A stretch of DNA of 11,690 nt, taken from JACKCP01 sp034007295 (lineage in GTDB: Bacteria > Desulfobacterota > Desulfobacteria > Desulfobacterales > JACKCP01). Position 1 is the first letter of the stretch; each line of letters opens with the position of its first letter. The position numbers and the translations under genes are program-made. Where the stretch lies: contig JAVERC010000070.1 in assembly GCA_034007295.1 (NCBI GenBank), forward strand, positions 1-11,690, written 5' to 3'. The notes beneath the pieces were generated by a model, which made no database searches, was not told where the DNA came from, and saw only the letters and a program-made list of their open reading frames with translations. Positions 1-5,854 of the stretch are shown one piece after another.

Positions 1-557
1 AGTATAAAATATGAACCTATTGCACCTGCAATTCCAATTGGAACATTTAGAAAAAAAATCATTCTCCATGAATATACATCTACAAGAAAACCGCCTATTG
101 CAGGTCCTGAAGTAAGACCGCAGGCAACAACCATTGAATTGATTCCAAAAATTTTTCCTCTTTCAGAAACTGGAAATGAAAAAACAAGAAGTGCAGGGGT
201 GCAGGCCATTATCATTGCAGCTGAAAATCCCTGGATCATTCTTGAAAAAATAAGAAAATAAATATTTGAGGAAATGCCGCAAAAAAATGAAGAAAAAGAA
301 AAAAGCAAAAGTCCGATAATATATATTTTTTTATGTCCGTAAATATCTGAAAGTTTTCCGCAGGCAAGAAGAAATGAAGTAATTGTAAGAAGATAAATCA
401 TTACAACCCATTCAACAACAGAAAGTCTTGTATCAAAATTATCCAAAATAGCAGGAAGTGCTATGTTTACAATTGAACCGTCAAGTGTGGACATGAAAAC
501 TCCAAAAGCAACAAGTATAAACGTGAGCCATTTATTTTTAGAAAACATATTATCCAT
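1..557 (-). CDS. DHA2-family (EmrB/QacA-like) MFS drug exporter, N-terminal part only
   Basis: Inner-membrane proton-driven exporter of the major facilitator superfamily, likely for drugs or other toxic compounds. The frame is open from an ATG at 557 to the left edge, giving about 185 N-terminal residues of a protein that is usually 450-500 long. Visible family signatures are STLDGSIVNIALPAI in the first membrane segment (the DHA2 version of motif D), the loop motif GKLSDIYGHKK (motif A), and motif C-like GLTSGPAIGGF followed by SWRMIFFLNVPIG, which is very characteristic of 14-segment DHA2 carriers. A second in-frame ATG lies at 548; the 557 start has only a weak purine-rich AAGAAAG stretch upstream, so the choice is uncertain. 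Substrate cannot be inferred. No neighbouring membrane-fusion protein or outer-membrane channel is visible. Family assignment is secure; specificity is unknown. Confidence 0.93.
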   Translation of the reverse strand, partial: MDNMFSKNKWLTFILVAFGVFMSTLDGSIVNIALPAILDNFDTRLSVVEWVVMIYLLTITSFLLACGKLSDIYGHKKIYIIGLLLFSFSSFFCGISSNIYFLIFSRMIQGFSAAMIMACTPALLVFSFPVSERGKIFGINSMVVACGLTSGPAIGGFLVDVYSWRMIFFLNVPIGIAGAIGSYFI

Positions 558-590
558 TTTTTTCTTTCTTTAAAATTATCAGGTTTAAAA

Positions 591-619
591 TGCATAGATA
601 AATTCATAATTAAAGTCAA
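591..619 (-). promoter_or_regulatory. candidate promoter of the MFS exporter gene
   Basis: On the minus strand, TTGACT (614-619) is followed after 17 bases by TATGCA (591-596), about 34 bases before the start codon. The -35 is good but the -10 matches only 3 of 6, in a very AT-rich region where chance matches are common. Confidence 0.25.
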
Positions 620-714
620 ATCGAAAAGTTTTTGATAAATTTGCGGGAAATTAAAATTTTTTAAAATTACGAATACGTTTAAAAATATGAAAAATTTTTT
701 GGATTAAAAATAGA

Positions 715-743
715 TTGACTATTTTTTTCAGTAAAGTTAGAAA
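715..743 (+). promoter_or_regulatory. candidate promoter of tRNA-Pro
   Basis: TTGACT (715-720) and TAGAAA (738-743) are separated by 17 bases, and the -10 ends 9 bases before the mature 5' end of the tRNA. This implies a very short 5' leader. The -35 matches 5 of 6 and the -10 4 of 6. Confidence 0.45.
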
Positions 744-752
744 AAATCATTA

Positions 753-829
753 CGGGAAGTGGCTCAGTCTGGTAGAGCACAGCGTTCGGGACGCTGGGGT
801 CGCTGGTTCGAATCCAGTCTTCCCGACCA
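753..829 (+). tRNA. tRNA-Pro (anticodon CGG), CCA encoded
   Basis: Full cloverleaf read by hand. The acceptor stem CGGGAAG pairs perfectly with CTTCCCG. The D-arm is in GGCTCAGTCTGGTAGAGC. The anticodon stem CAGCG/CGCTG encloses loop TTCGGGA with anticodon CGG at 787-789, which decodes the proline codon CCG. The T-arm contains GGTTCGAATCC. The 3' end is discriminator A followed by an encoded CCA. The length is 77 bases including CCA. The azlD stop codon of the opposite strand begins at the very next base (830), so the two genes converge with no gap and no visible terminator between them. Confidence 0.97.
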
Positions 830-1162
830 TTACAAAAAATTTAAAAATTTTGTTCCTGCCCAATAAAAAAACATTCCGCAAACAAGTGTAATTCCAAGGG
901 ATCTTGTAAACCATGCAATTATAAAGCACGGGATAAAGGCTATAGTTTCTGCTGAAATCAGACAAAAATCCTTTGTCTGGGGATTTACAAAAAGAGCAGG
1001 GAATAAAAGTGCACTTAAAATTGCAACCGGAATAAGTTCAAGCCATTCTATAACCAGTTCCGGCAGTTCTTTTCTTGATAAATAAAACAATGGAATCCAT
1101 CTTGGAATAAATGAAACAATACCCATTCCAAGAACAAGTAAAATATAATTTTCATCACTCAT
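830..1162 (-). CDS. azlD: AzlD-type small subunit of branched-chain amino acid exporter
   Basis: Small integral membrane partner of AzlC; together they form an exporter for branched-chain amino acids (AzlCD, BrnFE and YgaZH families). The 110-residue length is normal for the family. Hydrophobic segments lie at about residues 5-24, 43-61, 70-89 and 90-108. The segment MGIVSFIPRWIPLFYL near residue 13 and LLFPALFVNP near residue 52 resemble the AzlD arrangement (an N-terminal T/S-x-x-P-R helix and a central LxPaLxxP helix). The ATG at 1162 overlaps the 3' end of azlC by 8 bases, and AGGA lies about nine bases upstream, so translational coupling is likely. The stop codon abuts the tRNA-Pro gene on the other strand. 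Assignment rests on both the sequence and the pairing with AzlC. Confidence 0.88.
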   Translation of the reverse strand: MSDENYILLVLGMGIVSFIPRWIPLFYLSRKELPELVIEWLELIPVAILSALLFPALFVNPQTKDFCLISAETIAFIPCFIIAWFTRSLGITLVCGMFFYWAGTKFLNFL

Positions 1163-1871
1163 TTCTGGTTTTCCTTTTTTTTATAATTACTCCAATTGAA
1201 GCAGCTATTATTGAAGAAATTACTATGTATGAATTACCATTTATTGTCATTGCAAGAAAAACAGCAATAATGCCGGATATAATTCCTGTAAAAAAATATA
1301 TTGATCCATTCAGCTGAAAAATCAAAAGACAAATAAACATGGCACTAAGAGCATAATCTATTCCAAAAGAACCTTCTGGTATGAATTCTCCAAAATAGCA
1401 TCCTGTAAAAGTGCTTAAGGCCCAGGCAGAATATGCAAAAAAATTAACTGCAATTGCACGTCTTGGCCCCCAGTTTCCTTTTTTTAGTTTTTCAATATTT
1501 ACAGCAAAAGTTTCATCAACAATTCCAAGACTTAAAAGAGTAAGTTTAAAAGGTTTAACATTTTTCATATAAACACATAAAGACGAACTCATTAGAAGGT
1601 GTCTTAAGTTAATCATAAATACAGTTGCAATTATTGACGGGATAAAGGCACCTGCTGAAATCATTGAAACTGCTATAAACTGTCCGCTTCCTGCAAATAC
1701 CATCAAAGACATTGCAAGTACCTGCAAAGGTGAAAGCATTGCCTTTTGTCCAAGAACTCCCATGGCAATACCAAGTGGAATATAGCCAAGGCAAATTGGC
1801 CATACTGCCATAAATCCCTGTAAAATAAAATTTTTGTCTGATTTATTCAAAGTCTCAACCAAAGTATTCAT
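1155..1871 (-). CDS. azlC: AzlC-type large subunit of branched-chain amino acid exporter
   Basis: Inner-membrane permease exporting branched-chain amino acids, possibly also related toxic analogues such as azaleucine. The 238 residues match the usual family length. Recognisable AzlC signatures are GFMAVWPICLGYIPLGIAMG (about residues 19-38), the block VFAGSGQFIAVSMI (58-71) and INLRHLLMSSSL (87-98). Further hydrophobic segments follow to about residue 230, and the tail is short and basic (IKKRKTRNE). The gene starts at an ATG at 1871 with only a poor ribosome site, so a slightly later start cannot be excluded. It leads a two-gene operon with azlD. No Lrp-type regulator gene is present beside it; the upstream gap instead holds a large inverted repeat and the promoter of the oppositely oriented tetR gene. 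Confidence 0.93.
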   Translation of the reverse strand: MNTLVETLNKSDKNFILQGFMAVWPICLGYIPLGIAMGVLGQKAMLSPLQVLAMSLMVFAGSGQFIAVSMISAGAFIPSIIATVFMINLRHLLMSSSLCVYMKNVKPFKLTLLSLGIVDETFAVNIEKLKKGNWGPRRAIAVNFFAYSAWALSTFTGCYFGEFIPEGSFGIDYALSAMFICLLIFQLNGSIYFFTGIISGIIAVFLAMTINGNSYIVISSIIAASIGVIIKKRKTRNE

Positions 1872-1934
1872 AATATTAAATCTGCCTTGATAATTTTTAT
1901 TTGCATCCTGATCAATATAAATATCAGAAAAAAA

Positions 1935-2098
1935 CTAATTAACTAGTTGCTGAACGAAAACGGCCTTTTTTGTCCATTTCTGCGTCAGATTAAAAATTTA
2001 ATCCTCAAAATACTCCATGTATTCCTGCGGTTAAATTTTTTATCTTCCTTGAACTGAACAAAAAATTCTCGTTTTCGGCCAATTACTAACTAGATTAG
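1935..2098. repeat. ~164-base imperfect inverted repeat (MITE-like or regulatory hairpin element)
   Basis: The two halves are complementary across the whole span and are centred on base 2016, where AATAC-TCCAT-GTATT forms the hairpin tip. The ends pair (CTAATTAACTAG against CTAGATTAG). Next come CGAAAACGG and CGTTTTCGG with flanking T/A runs. Inside them AGATTAAAAATTTAA faces TTAAATTTTTTATCT. A side-by-side alignment of 62 bases inward from the GAAAAC motif runs with at most one or two small gaps and about 50-70% matches. There is no coding frame inside. This architecture (short, non-coding, terminal inverted repeats, full-length foldback) is that of a miniature inverted-repeat element. It occupies about half of the azlC-tetR gap; the rest is the azlC leader on the left and the tetR promoter on the right. 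Confidence 0.7.
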
Positions 2099-2124
2099 GA
2101 AAATAAATCAAGTCAACTTTTATC

Positions 2125-2152
2125 TTGACATAGAGATTTATTTTTTTTAAAT
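2125..2152 (+). promoter_or_regulatory. promoter of the tetR-dctPQM cluster
   Basis: A consensus -35, TTGACA (2125-2130), is followed after 16 bases by TTAAAT (2147-2152), a 4-of-6 -10. The expected start point, about 2159, falls inside the palindrome at 2152-2168. Bound repressor would therefore block initiation, consistent with autoregulation. Confidence 0.65.
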
Positions 2153-2168
2153 GTGACCAACGGTCACA
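2152..2168 (+). promoter_or_regulatory. probable TetR operator, palindrome TGTGACC-aac-GGTCACA
   Basis: A perfect 7-bp inverted repeat with a 3-base centre overlaps the end of the -10 and the predicted transcription start, 19 bases before the tetR start codon. TGACC-N3-GGTCA-type palindromes are typical sites for TetR-family dimers. I find no second copy in the window, so any control of dctPQM probably acts through this single promoter. Confidence 0.7.
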
Positions 2169-2187
2169 AAATGAATGGAGTTCACTT

Positions 2188-2772
2188 ATGGTAACAAGAC
2201 AAAGAGAAAAATCTGAATTAACAAAAAATGAGTTAATGAAGGCGGCTGTAAAAACTTTTGGAGAAATGGGTTTTGAGGCTGCAACTATTTCAGAAATTAC
2301 ATGCGAAGCAGGGTATGCAAAAGGAAATTTTTACAGATACTGGAGCAGCAAGGGTGATGTTTTCCTTGATATAATGAAGCAGAAATTAAAGCAGCACAGG
2401 GAAAAAAGGGATCAAAGGCTTGCTGATGCAAAAGATTATAACGAGGCACTTGAAATTGTAATAGATTTTTTGTGTTCATTCCTGGATGACTCCAAATGGG
2501 CGAATATTTTTCTTGAATTCACTGTCCACGCTGCAAAAACAAGGGATTTAAGGGAAAAACTTTTAAATGGAGTTTACAGGCTTTCTGCTGATATTTATGC
2601 GGAAATTTTTGAGCCTTTTACAGAAAAAAGAGAAGAAATGAAAAAAATGGGAGCAGTTGTAACTGCTTTATTTGAAGGTTTTTTAATTCAGCATCAGCTT
2701 GGAGATAAAAATTTTAATGTTAAGGATTTAAAAGAAATAATCAGGATTCTTGCAGATTATTACAACTCATAA
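2188..2772 (+). CDS. TetR/AcrR-family transcriptional repressor
   Basis: Cytoplasmic dimeric DNA-binding regulator. The N-terminal helix-turn-helix is clear: residues 11-60 include LTKNELMKAAVKTFGEMGF, the turn TISEITCEAG and the recognition part YAKGNFYRYWSSKGDVFLDI, all standard TetR positions. The all-helical C-terminal part (about 70-194) would bind an unknown ligand and dimerise. The length of 194 is typical. The ATG at 2188 has GGAG seven bases upstream. It is the first gene of a probable operon with dctP, whose start lies 21 bases after the tetR stop. The perfect palindrome over its own promoter implies autorepression and, through read-through, control of the TRAP transporter. The ligand may be the transported compound or a derivative; that is inference from position only. 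Confidence 0.93.
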   Translation: MVTRQREKSELTKNELMKAAVKTFGEMGFEAATISEITCEAGYAKGNFYRYWSSKGDVFLDIMKQKLKQHREKRDQRLADAKDYNEALEIVIDFLCSFLDDSKWANIFLEFTVHAAKTRDLREKLLNGVYRLSADIYAEIFEPFTEKREEMKKMGAVVTALFEGFLIQHQLGDKNFNVKDLKEIIRILADYYNS

Positions 2773-2783
2773 AAATAGACTTT

Positions 2784-2787
2784 GGAG
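2784..2787 (+). promoter_or_regulatory. ribosome binding site that fixes the dctP start
   Basis: GGAG lies six bases before the ATG at 2794. An in-frame TTG at 2782 overlaps this site and so cannot be the start it serves; starting at 2794 also gives a clean signal peptide beginning MKKYLL. Confidence 0.75.
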
Positions 2788-2793
2788 ATTTTA

Positions 2794-3858
2794 ATGAAAA
2801 AATATTTATTAATTATATTGGCTTTGTTTATTTTATTACCAAATCTATGCTTTGCTAATAAATCACTTGAAAAATGGAAACCGGATTTTGATCCAAAAGG
2901 TGCAAAATATAAATGCATTGTATCAAATGTTACCCATCCTGTAATTAAGGGAAGCTATGCTGGGTTTGCAATCAGAGATGCTGTATGGAAGGCTACAAAT
3001 GGACAGATTTATGTTGATTATAAGCCGCTTTCAATGCTTGGTGGAGAAGTTGAGGTTTTAAATCTTCTTCAAATGGGTGCAATTCAGGGAATGGGTGTAA
3101 GTTCGGTTGCTGCAACCAATATGGGTCAGAGATTTGGAATAGTAAATCTTCCATTTTTAGTTGATTCTTTTGAAAAACTTGAAAAATTTGTAAACAATAA
3201 AAAGTTGTTTTCACATTTTTTAAATGCAGCAGATCATGTGGGTATTACAGGACTTGATATTACAGGTTATGGAAATTATGGCTGGGCTACAACAAGTGCT
3301 GTTAAAACTATTGAAGATGCCAAAAAAATAAAATTCAGAATAGCAGAAGCTGAAGTAAATCAGCTTTTATACAGAAGCTGGGGATTTCAGCCTGTTGTTA
3401 TGCCATGGCCTGATGTTCCTGTTGCCTTGAAACAAAATGTCATAACAGGTCTTGACCACACTCCAATGGTCTGCAATATCACCAAAAAATTTGAGGCTGC
3501 CAAATATTTTACAAAGGTAAATTATGCACAGGGACTTTTTATCTGGGTTTTTAATAAGGCATGGCTAAGTTCTCTCCCTGATGAACTTAGAAATGTTTTT
3601 GAAAATACAGTTCATGAGGTTTGTGCAAATATAAGAACACAGACAGAAAATCAGGAAAATGAAGAAATCAAAAAGGCATCAGAAAACGGTATAGAATTTA
3701 TCAAGCTTTCAGATGAAGACATGGCTTTTTTGGTGAAATCTTCAGCTGATGTTCATGATAAATATGCAAAAGAAATTAACAAAAATTATCCAGGTGATAA
3801 TTATAAGCCTGATAATTACTTGAAAGAAGTTCAGGACTTGCTTTTATACAGTCGTTAG
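2794..3858 (+). CDS. dctP: TRAP transporter periplasmic substrate-binding protein, DctP family
   Basis: Exported binding protein that captures a small anionic solute in the periplasm and delivers it to the DctQM membrane complex. Residues 1-21 form a signal peptide (MKK, a hydrophobic core to LCF, predicted cleavage after Ala21); there is no lipobox. The mature part has the DctP fold signatures: GGEVEVLNLLQMGAIQGMGV (83-102), the NLPFLVDSFEKLEKF stretch (118-132), IEDAKKIKFRIAEAEVNQ (173-190) with Arg182 in the position of the conserved carboxylate-binding arginine, and PWPDVPVALKQNVITGLDHT (204-223). At 354 residues it is in the usual range. The TDG-like element is altered to TGLDHTP and a Trp-rich segment GYGNYGWATT precedes it, so the ligand may not be a standard C4-dicarboxylate. 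It lies between tetR and dctQ in one transcription unit. Confidence 0.92.
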   Translation: MKKYLLIILALFILLPNLCFANKSLEKWKPDFDPKGAKYKCIVSNVTHPVIKGSYAGFAIRDAVWKATNGQIYVDYKPLSMLGGEVEVLNLLQMGAIQGMGVSSVAATNMGQRFGIVNLPFLVDSFEKLEKFVNNKKLFSHFLNAADHVGITGLDITGYGNYGWATTSAVKTIEDAKKIKFRIAEAEVNQLLYRSWGFQPVVMPWPDVPVALKQNVITGLDHTPMVCNITKKFEAAKYFTKVNYAQGLFIWVFNKAWLSSLPDELRNVFENTVHEVCANIRTQTENQENEEIKKASENGIEFIKLSDEDMAFLVKSSADVHDKYAKEINKNYPGDNYKPDNYLKEVQDLLLYSR

Positions 3859-3859
3859 C

Positions 3860-3864
3860 AGAGG
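3860..3864 (+). promoter_or_regulatory. ribosome binding site supporting a TTG start of dctQ
   Basis: AGAGG lies six bases before TTG 3871. The next in-frame ATG is far inside the first membrane region and would remove conserved sequence, so the non-ATG start is the best choice. Confidence 0.6.
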
Positions 3865-3870
3865 TTTGAT

Positions 3871-4359
3871 TTGGAAAAATTAAAAAAAATTTTCAGATTT
3901 ATTGAAAAGTGTCTGACAGTATTTGAGGAATTTACCCTTTTCATTACAGTATTTGCTGCTCTTTTAAGCCTTTTTCTAAATGTTGTCTTAAGATATGGAT
4001 ATTCATATACCCTTGCATGGTCAGAAGAGCTTGTAAGGCTTGTAATAATTTATACAACATTTATTGGGTCTTCAGTTGCAGTAAAAAAAAGCCAGCAGGT
4101 AAAAATTGATGCGGTTATTCAGTTTTTCCCAAAAACAGAAAAATTTTTTGAGTTTTTATCTCTTGCAGCAACAATGGTTATGGGAGTTTTTTTGATAAAA
4201 TTTGGTTTGGATATTATGGATTTAATGTCTTTGACAAAACAAAGTACAATTATTTTAAAAATTCCCATGGCTTTTGTATATGCACTTCTTCCGCTTACAG
4301 GTTTTCTTATGATTTTAAGAGCAATAGGAAGATTTTACAGATTTTTTATTATCTGGTGA
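3871..4359 (+). CDS. dctQ: TRAP transporter small permease subunit, DctQ family
   Basis: Small four-helix inner-membrane subunit that joins DctM to form the sodium-driven TRAP permease. At 162 residues it is normal in length. Hydrophobic segments are at roughly 19-41, 49-68, 89-110 and 127-155. Family landmarks are NVVLRYGYSYTLAWSEELVR (37-56; the R-x5-8-W-x-EE pattern), AVKKSQQVKIDAV (70-82; the place of the usual A-x5-HV-x-ID) and IPMAFVYALLPLTGFLMILR (131-150). Translation starts with TTG, 12 bases after dctP stops. The gap to the next subunit gene is unusually long (132 bases) and contains a hairpin; in many TRAP loci dctQ and dctM nearly touch, overlap or are fused. Confidence 0.9.
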   Translation: MEKLKKIFRFIEKCLTVFEEFTLFITVFAALLSLFLNVVLRYGYSYTLAWSEELVRLVIIYTTFIGSSVAVKKSQQVKIDAVIQFFPKTEKFFEFLSLAATMVMGVFLIKFGLDIMDLMSLTKQSTIILKIPMAFVYALLPLTGFLMILRAIGRFYRFFIIW

Positions 4360-4361
4360 AT

Positions 4362-4404
4362 AAAGGGCAGAGGGATGTTTTTTTTATAAATAAGTCTGCC
4401 TTTT
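4362..4404 (+). terminator. hairpin in the dctQ-dctM gap, possible partial terminator or mRNA processing element
   Basis: AAAGGGCAGA (4362-4371) pairs with TCTGCCTTTT (4395-4404): ten pairs, one of them G-U, enclosing a 23-base loop. One further T follows the stem, so the T-run is mostly inside it. The large loop makes it a weak terminator at best. It lies three bases after the dctQ stop and could reduce dctM transcription or stabilise the upstream mRNA. Confidence 0.4.
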
Positions 4405-4478
4405 TATATCAACATGGTTTTTTTGCAATTTTTTTTATTATAGAAATTAAAAAATTCAGTTTGTTTGAATTTTTTTGC

Positions 4479-4482
4479 GGAG
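4479..4482 (+). promoter_or_regulatory. ribosome binding site that fixes the dctM start
   Basis: GGAG lies nine bases before ATG 4492. A TTG at 4465 in the same frame has no such site and would put polar residues before the first membrane helix. Confidence 0.65.
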
Positions 4483-4491
4483 ATAAATTTT

Positions 4492-5790
4492 ATGCTTCAT
4501 TTGTCTGATATAATAATTTTTCTTATCCTTATTGGATGTCTTTCATCATATATACCTGTTTTTATGGCTCTTTTTTTTACTTCTATTGCAGGTTTTGCTC
4601 TTTTTACTGAAATGCCTCTTATGATTACTTTTCAGACACTTTTAAAAAGTCTTGATAATTTTGCACTTGTGGTTGTTCTTTTTTTTATTTTGTGCGGCAA
4701 TATAATGACAAAAGGTTCAATAGTAAAAAAACTTATAGATATTGCAAATGCAATGGTAAGTTTTCTTCCGGGAGGCCTTGGCATGGCAGGTATTTTAGCC
4801 TGTGCAATGTTTGGAGCGATTTCTGGCTCTACAGTTGCAACTGTTGTTGCAATCGGCGGTTTCATGATTCCTGCATTAAGAGAACACGGTTATCCAGATT
4901 CATATACAACAGGGCTTATGGCATCTGCTCCAAATCTTGGAGTAATTATTCCTCCAAGTATTGGAATGATTTTATACAGCATGATAACAAATGTTTCCCT
5001 TGAAGGGCTTTTTTTGTCAGGTTTTGTTCCAGGGCTTTTAATTGTTGTGTTTTTTTGTGTTTATACTGTTTTTTATTTTAGAAAAGATACATTAATCACA
5101 AGAAATCCTCCCCCAAATTTTAATTCAGTTTTTAAGGCATTTAAAAATGGATTTTTTGCAATAATGCTTCCTGTTTTGATTTTTGGAGGTATTTTTTCAG
5201 GTATTTTTACAGCAAATGAAGCAGCAGTTGTTGCATGTGTTTATGCCTTTATAGTTGAGATTTTCATTCACAGGACAATGAAACTAAAGGATATGTATTA
5301 TGTTACAATAAATTCAGCTGTTACTTCTGCAACCCTTCTTATGATAGTTGCAGGTGCAACATGTTTTGGAAGATTTATTACACTTGAAAATATTCCAGGA
5401 CGTTTGACTGACTTTGTAATGGGAAGCATTGATTCATCTTTTAGTTTTCTTCTTGTTATGAATATTTTTCTTCTTGTAGTAGGGATGTTTATGGATATTA
5501 TTTCAGCTGTTTTAATCATAGGGCCTGTAATTGTTCCAATGCTTTACAGCTTTAATATTGATCCTCTTCATTTTGGACTGATAATGACAGTTAATCTTGC
5601 AATTGGCTATTGCACACCGCCAATGGGGGTTTCATTGTTTATTACAGACACAATTGCAGGAAATGGAATTGTAAAAATTTCAAAATCTGTTTTTCCTTTT
5701 TTGATTATCCAGATTTTTGTTCTAATGTTAATAACCTATTTTCCTGATATGGTTTTGTATCTTCCAAAAGTATTTGGTTTTATTAAATGA
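4492..5790 (+). CDS. dctM: TRAP transporter large permease subunit, DctM family
   Basis: Large inner-membrane subunit carrying the sodium and substrate pathway of the TRAP transporter. From the ATG at 4492 it has 432 residues, the usual size for DctM (about 425-435), with a dozen or so hydrophobic segments. Conserved blocks seen in order are GAISGSTVATVVAIGGFMIP (108-127), GYPDSYTTGLMASAPNLG (133-150), VIIPPSIGMILYSM (151-164), GIFTANEAAVVA (237-248), MDIISAVLIIGPVIVPML (334-351) and CTPPMGVSLFITDTIAG (374-390). No fusion to DctQ and no disruption. It ends the tetR-dctPQM cluster and is followed at once by a strong hairpin whose first base is the last base of its stop codon. The system should import a solute using a sodium gradient; the substrate cannot be named. 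Confidence 0.95.
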   Translation: MLHLSDIIIFLILIGCLSSYIPVFMALFFTSIAGFALFTEMPLMITFQTLLKSLDNFALVVVLFFILCGNIMTKGSIVKKLIDIANAMVSFLPGGLGMAGILACAMFGAISGSTVATVVAIGGFMIPALREHGYPDSYTTGLMASAPNLGVIIPPSIGMILYSMITNVSLEGLFLSGFVPGLLIVVFFCVYTVFYFRKDTLITRNPPPNFNSVFKAFKNGFFAIMLPVLIFGGIFSGIFTANEAAVVACVYAFIVEIFIHRTMKLKDMYYVTINSAVTSATLLMIVAGATCFGRFITLENIPGRLTDFVMGSIDSSFSFLLVMNIFLLVVGMFMDIISAVLIIGPVIVPMLYSFNIDPLHFGLIMTVNLAIGYCTPPMGVSLFITDTIAGNGIVKISKSVFPFLIIQIFVLMLITYFPDMVLYLPKVFGFIK

Positions 5791-5824
5791 AATATGCCGT
5801 CTGATAATATCAGGCGGCATATTT
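5790..5824. terminator. strong hairpin after dctM, likely bidirectional terminator
   Basis: The arms 5790-5805 (AAATATGCCGTCTGAT) and 5809-5824 (ATCAGGCGGCATATTT) form a 16-pair stem with one G-U and a 3-base loop. A-rich and T-rich stem ends serve both directions, although no long T-run follows. It separates dctM from the convergent DUF2325 gene, whose stop codon is 30 bases beyond. Confidence 0.8.
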
Positions 5825-5854
5825 GTTAGAGGGAGTATGGGGACTTAAAAAATT

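Noticed and set aside
833..855. AT-only inverted repeat just after the tRNA, considered as a terminator
   Set aside because: It has no G or C pairs beyond the ends, is imperfect, and lies within azlD codons; in such AT-rich DNA this is expected by chance.
750..965. Open reading frame antisense to tRNA-Pro, ending GFEPATPASRTLCSTRLSH
   Set aside because: This peptide is the well-known artefact produced by translating the complementary strand of a tRNA gene; it also overlaps azlD in another frame.
2782..2793. TTG start adding four residues to DctP
   Set aside because: The TTG overlaps the GGAG ribosome site that serves the ATG at 2794, and the added residues spoil the signal peptide start.
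4692..5003. 103-codon open frame inside dctM, same strand
   Set aside because: It is a shifted frame of a clearly real TRAP permease gene, with composition typical of a shadow frame (many Cys, Ser, Arg) and no ribosome site.
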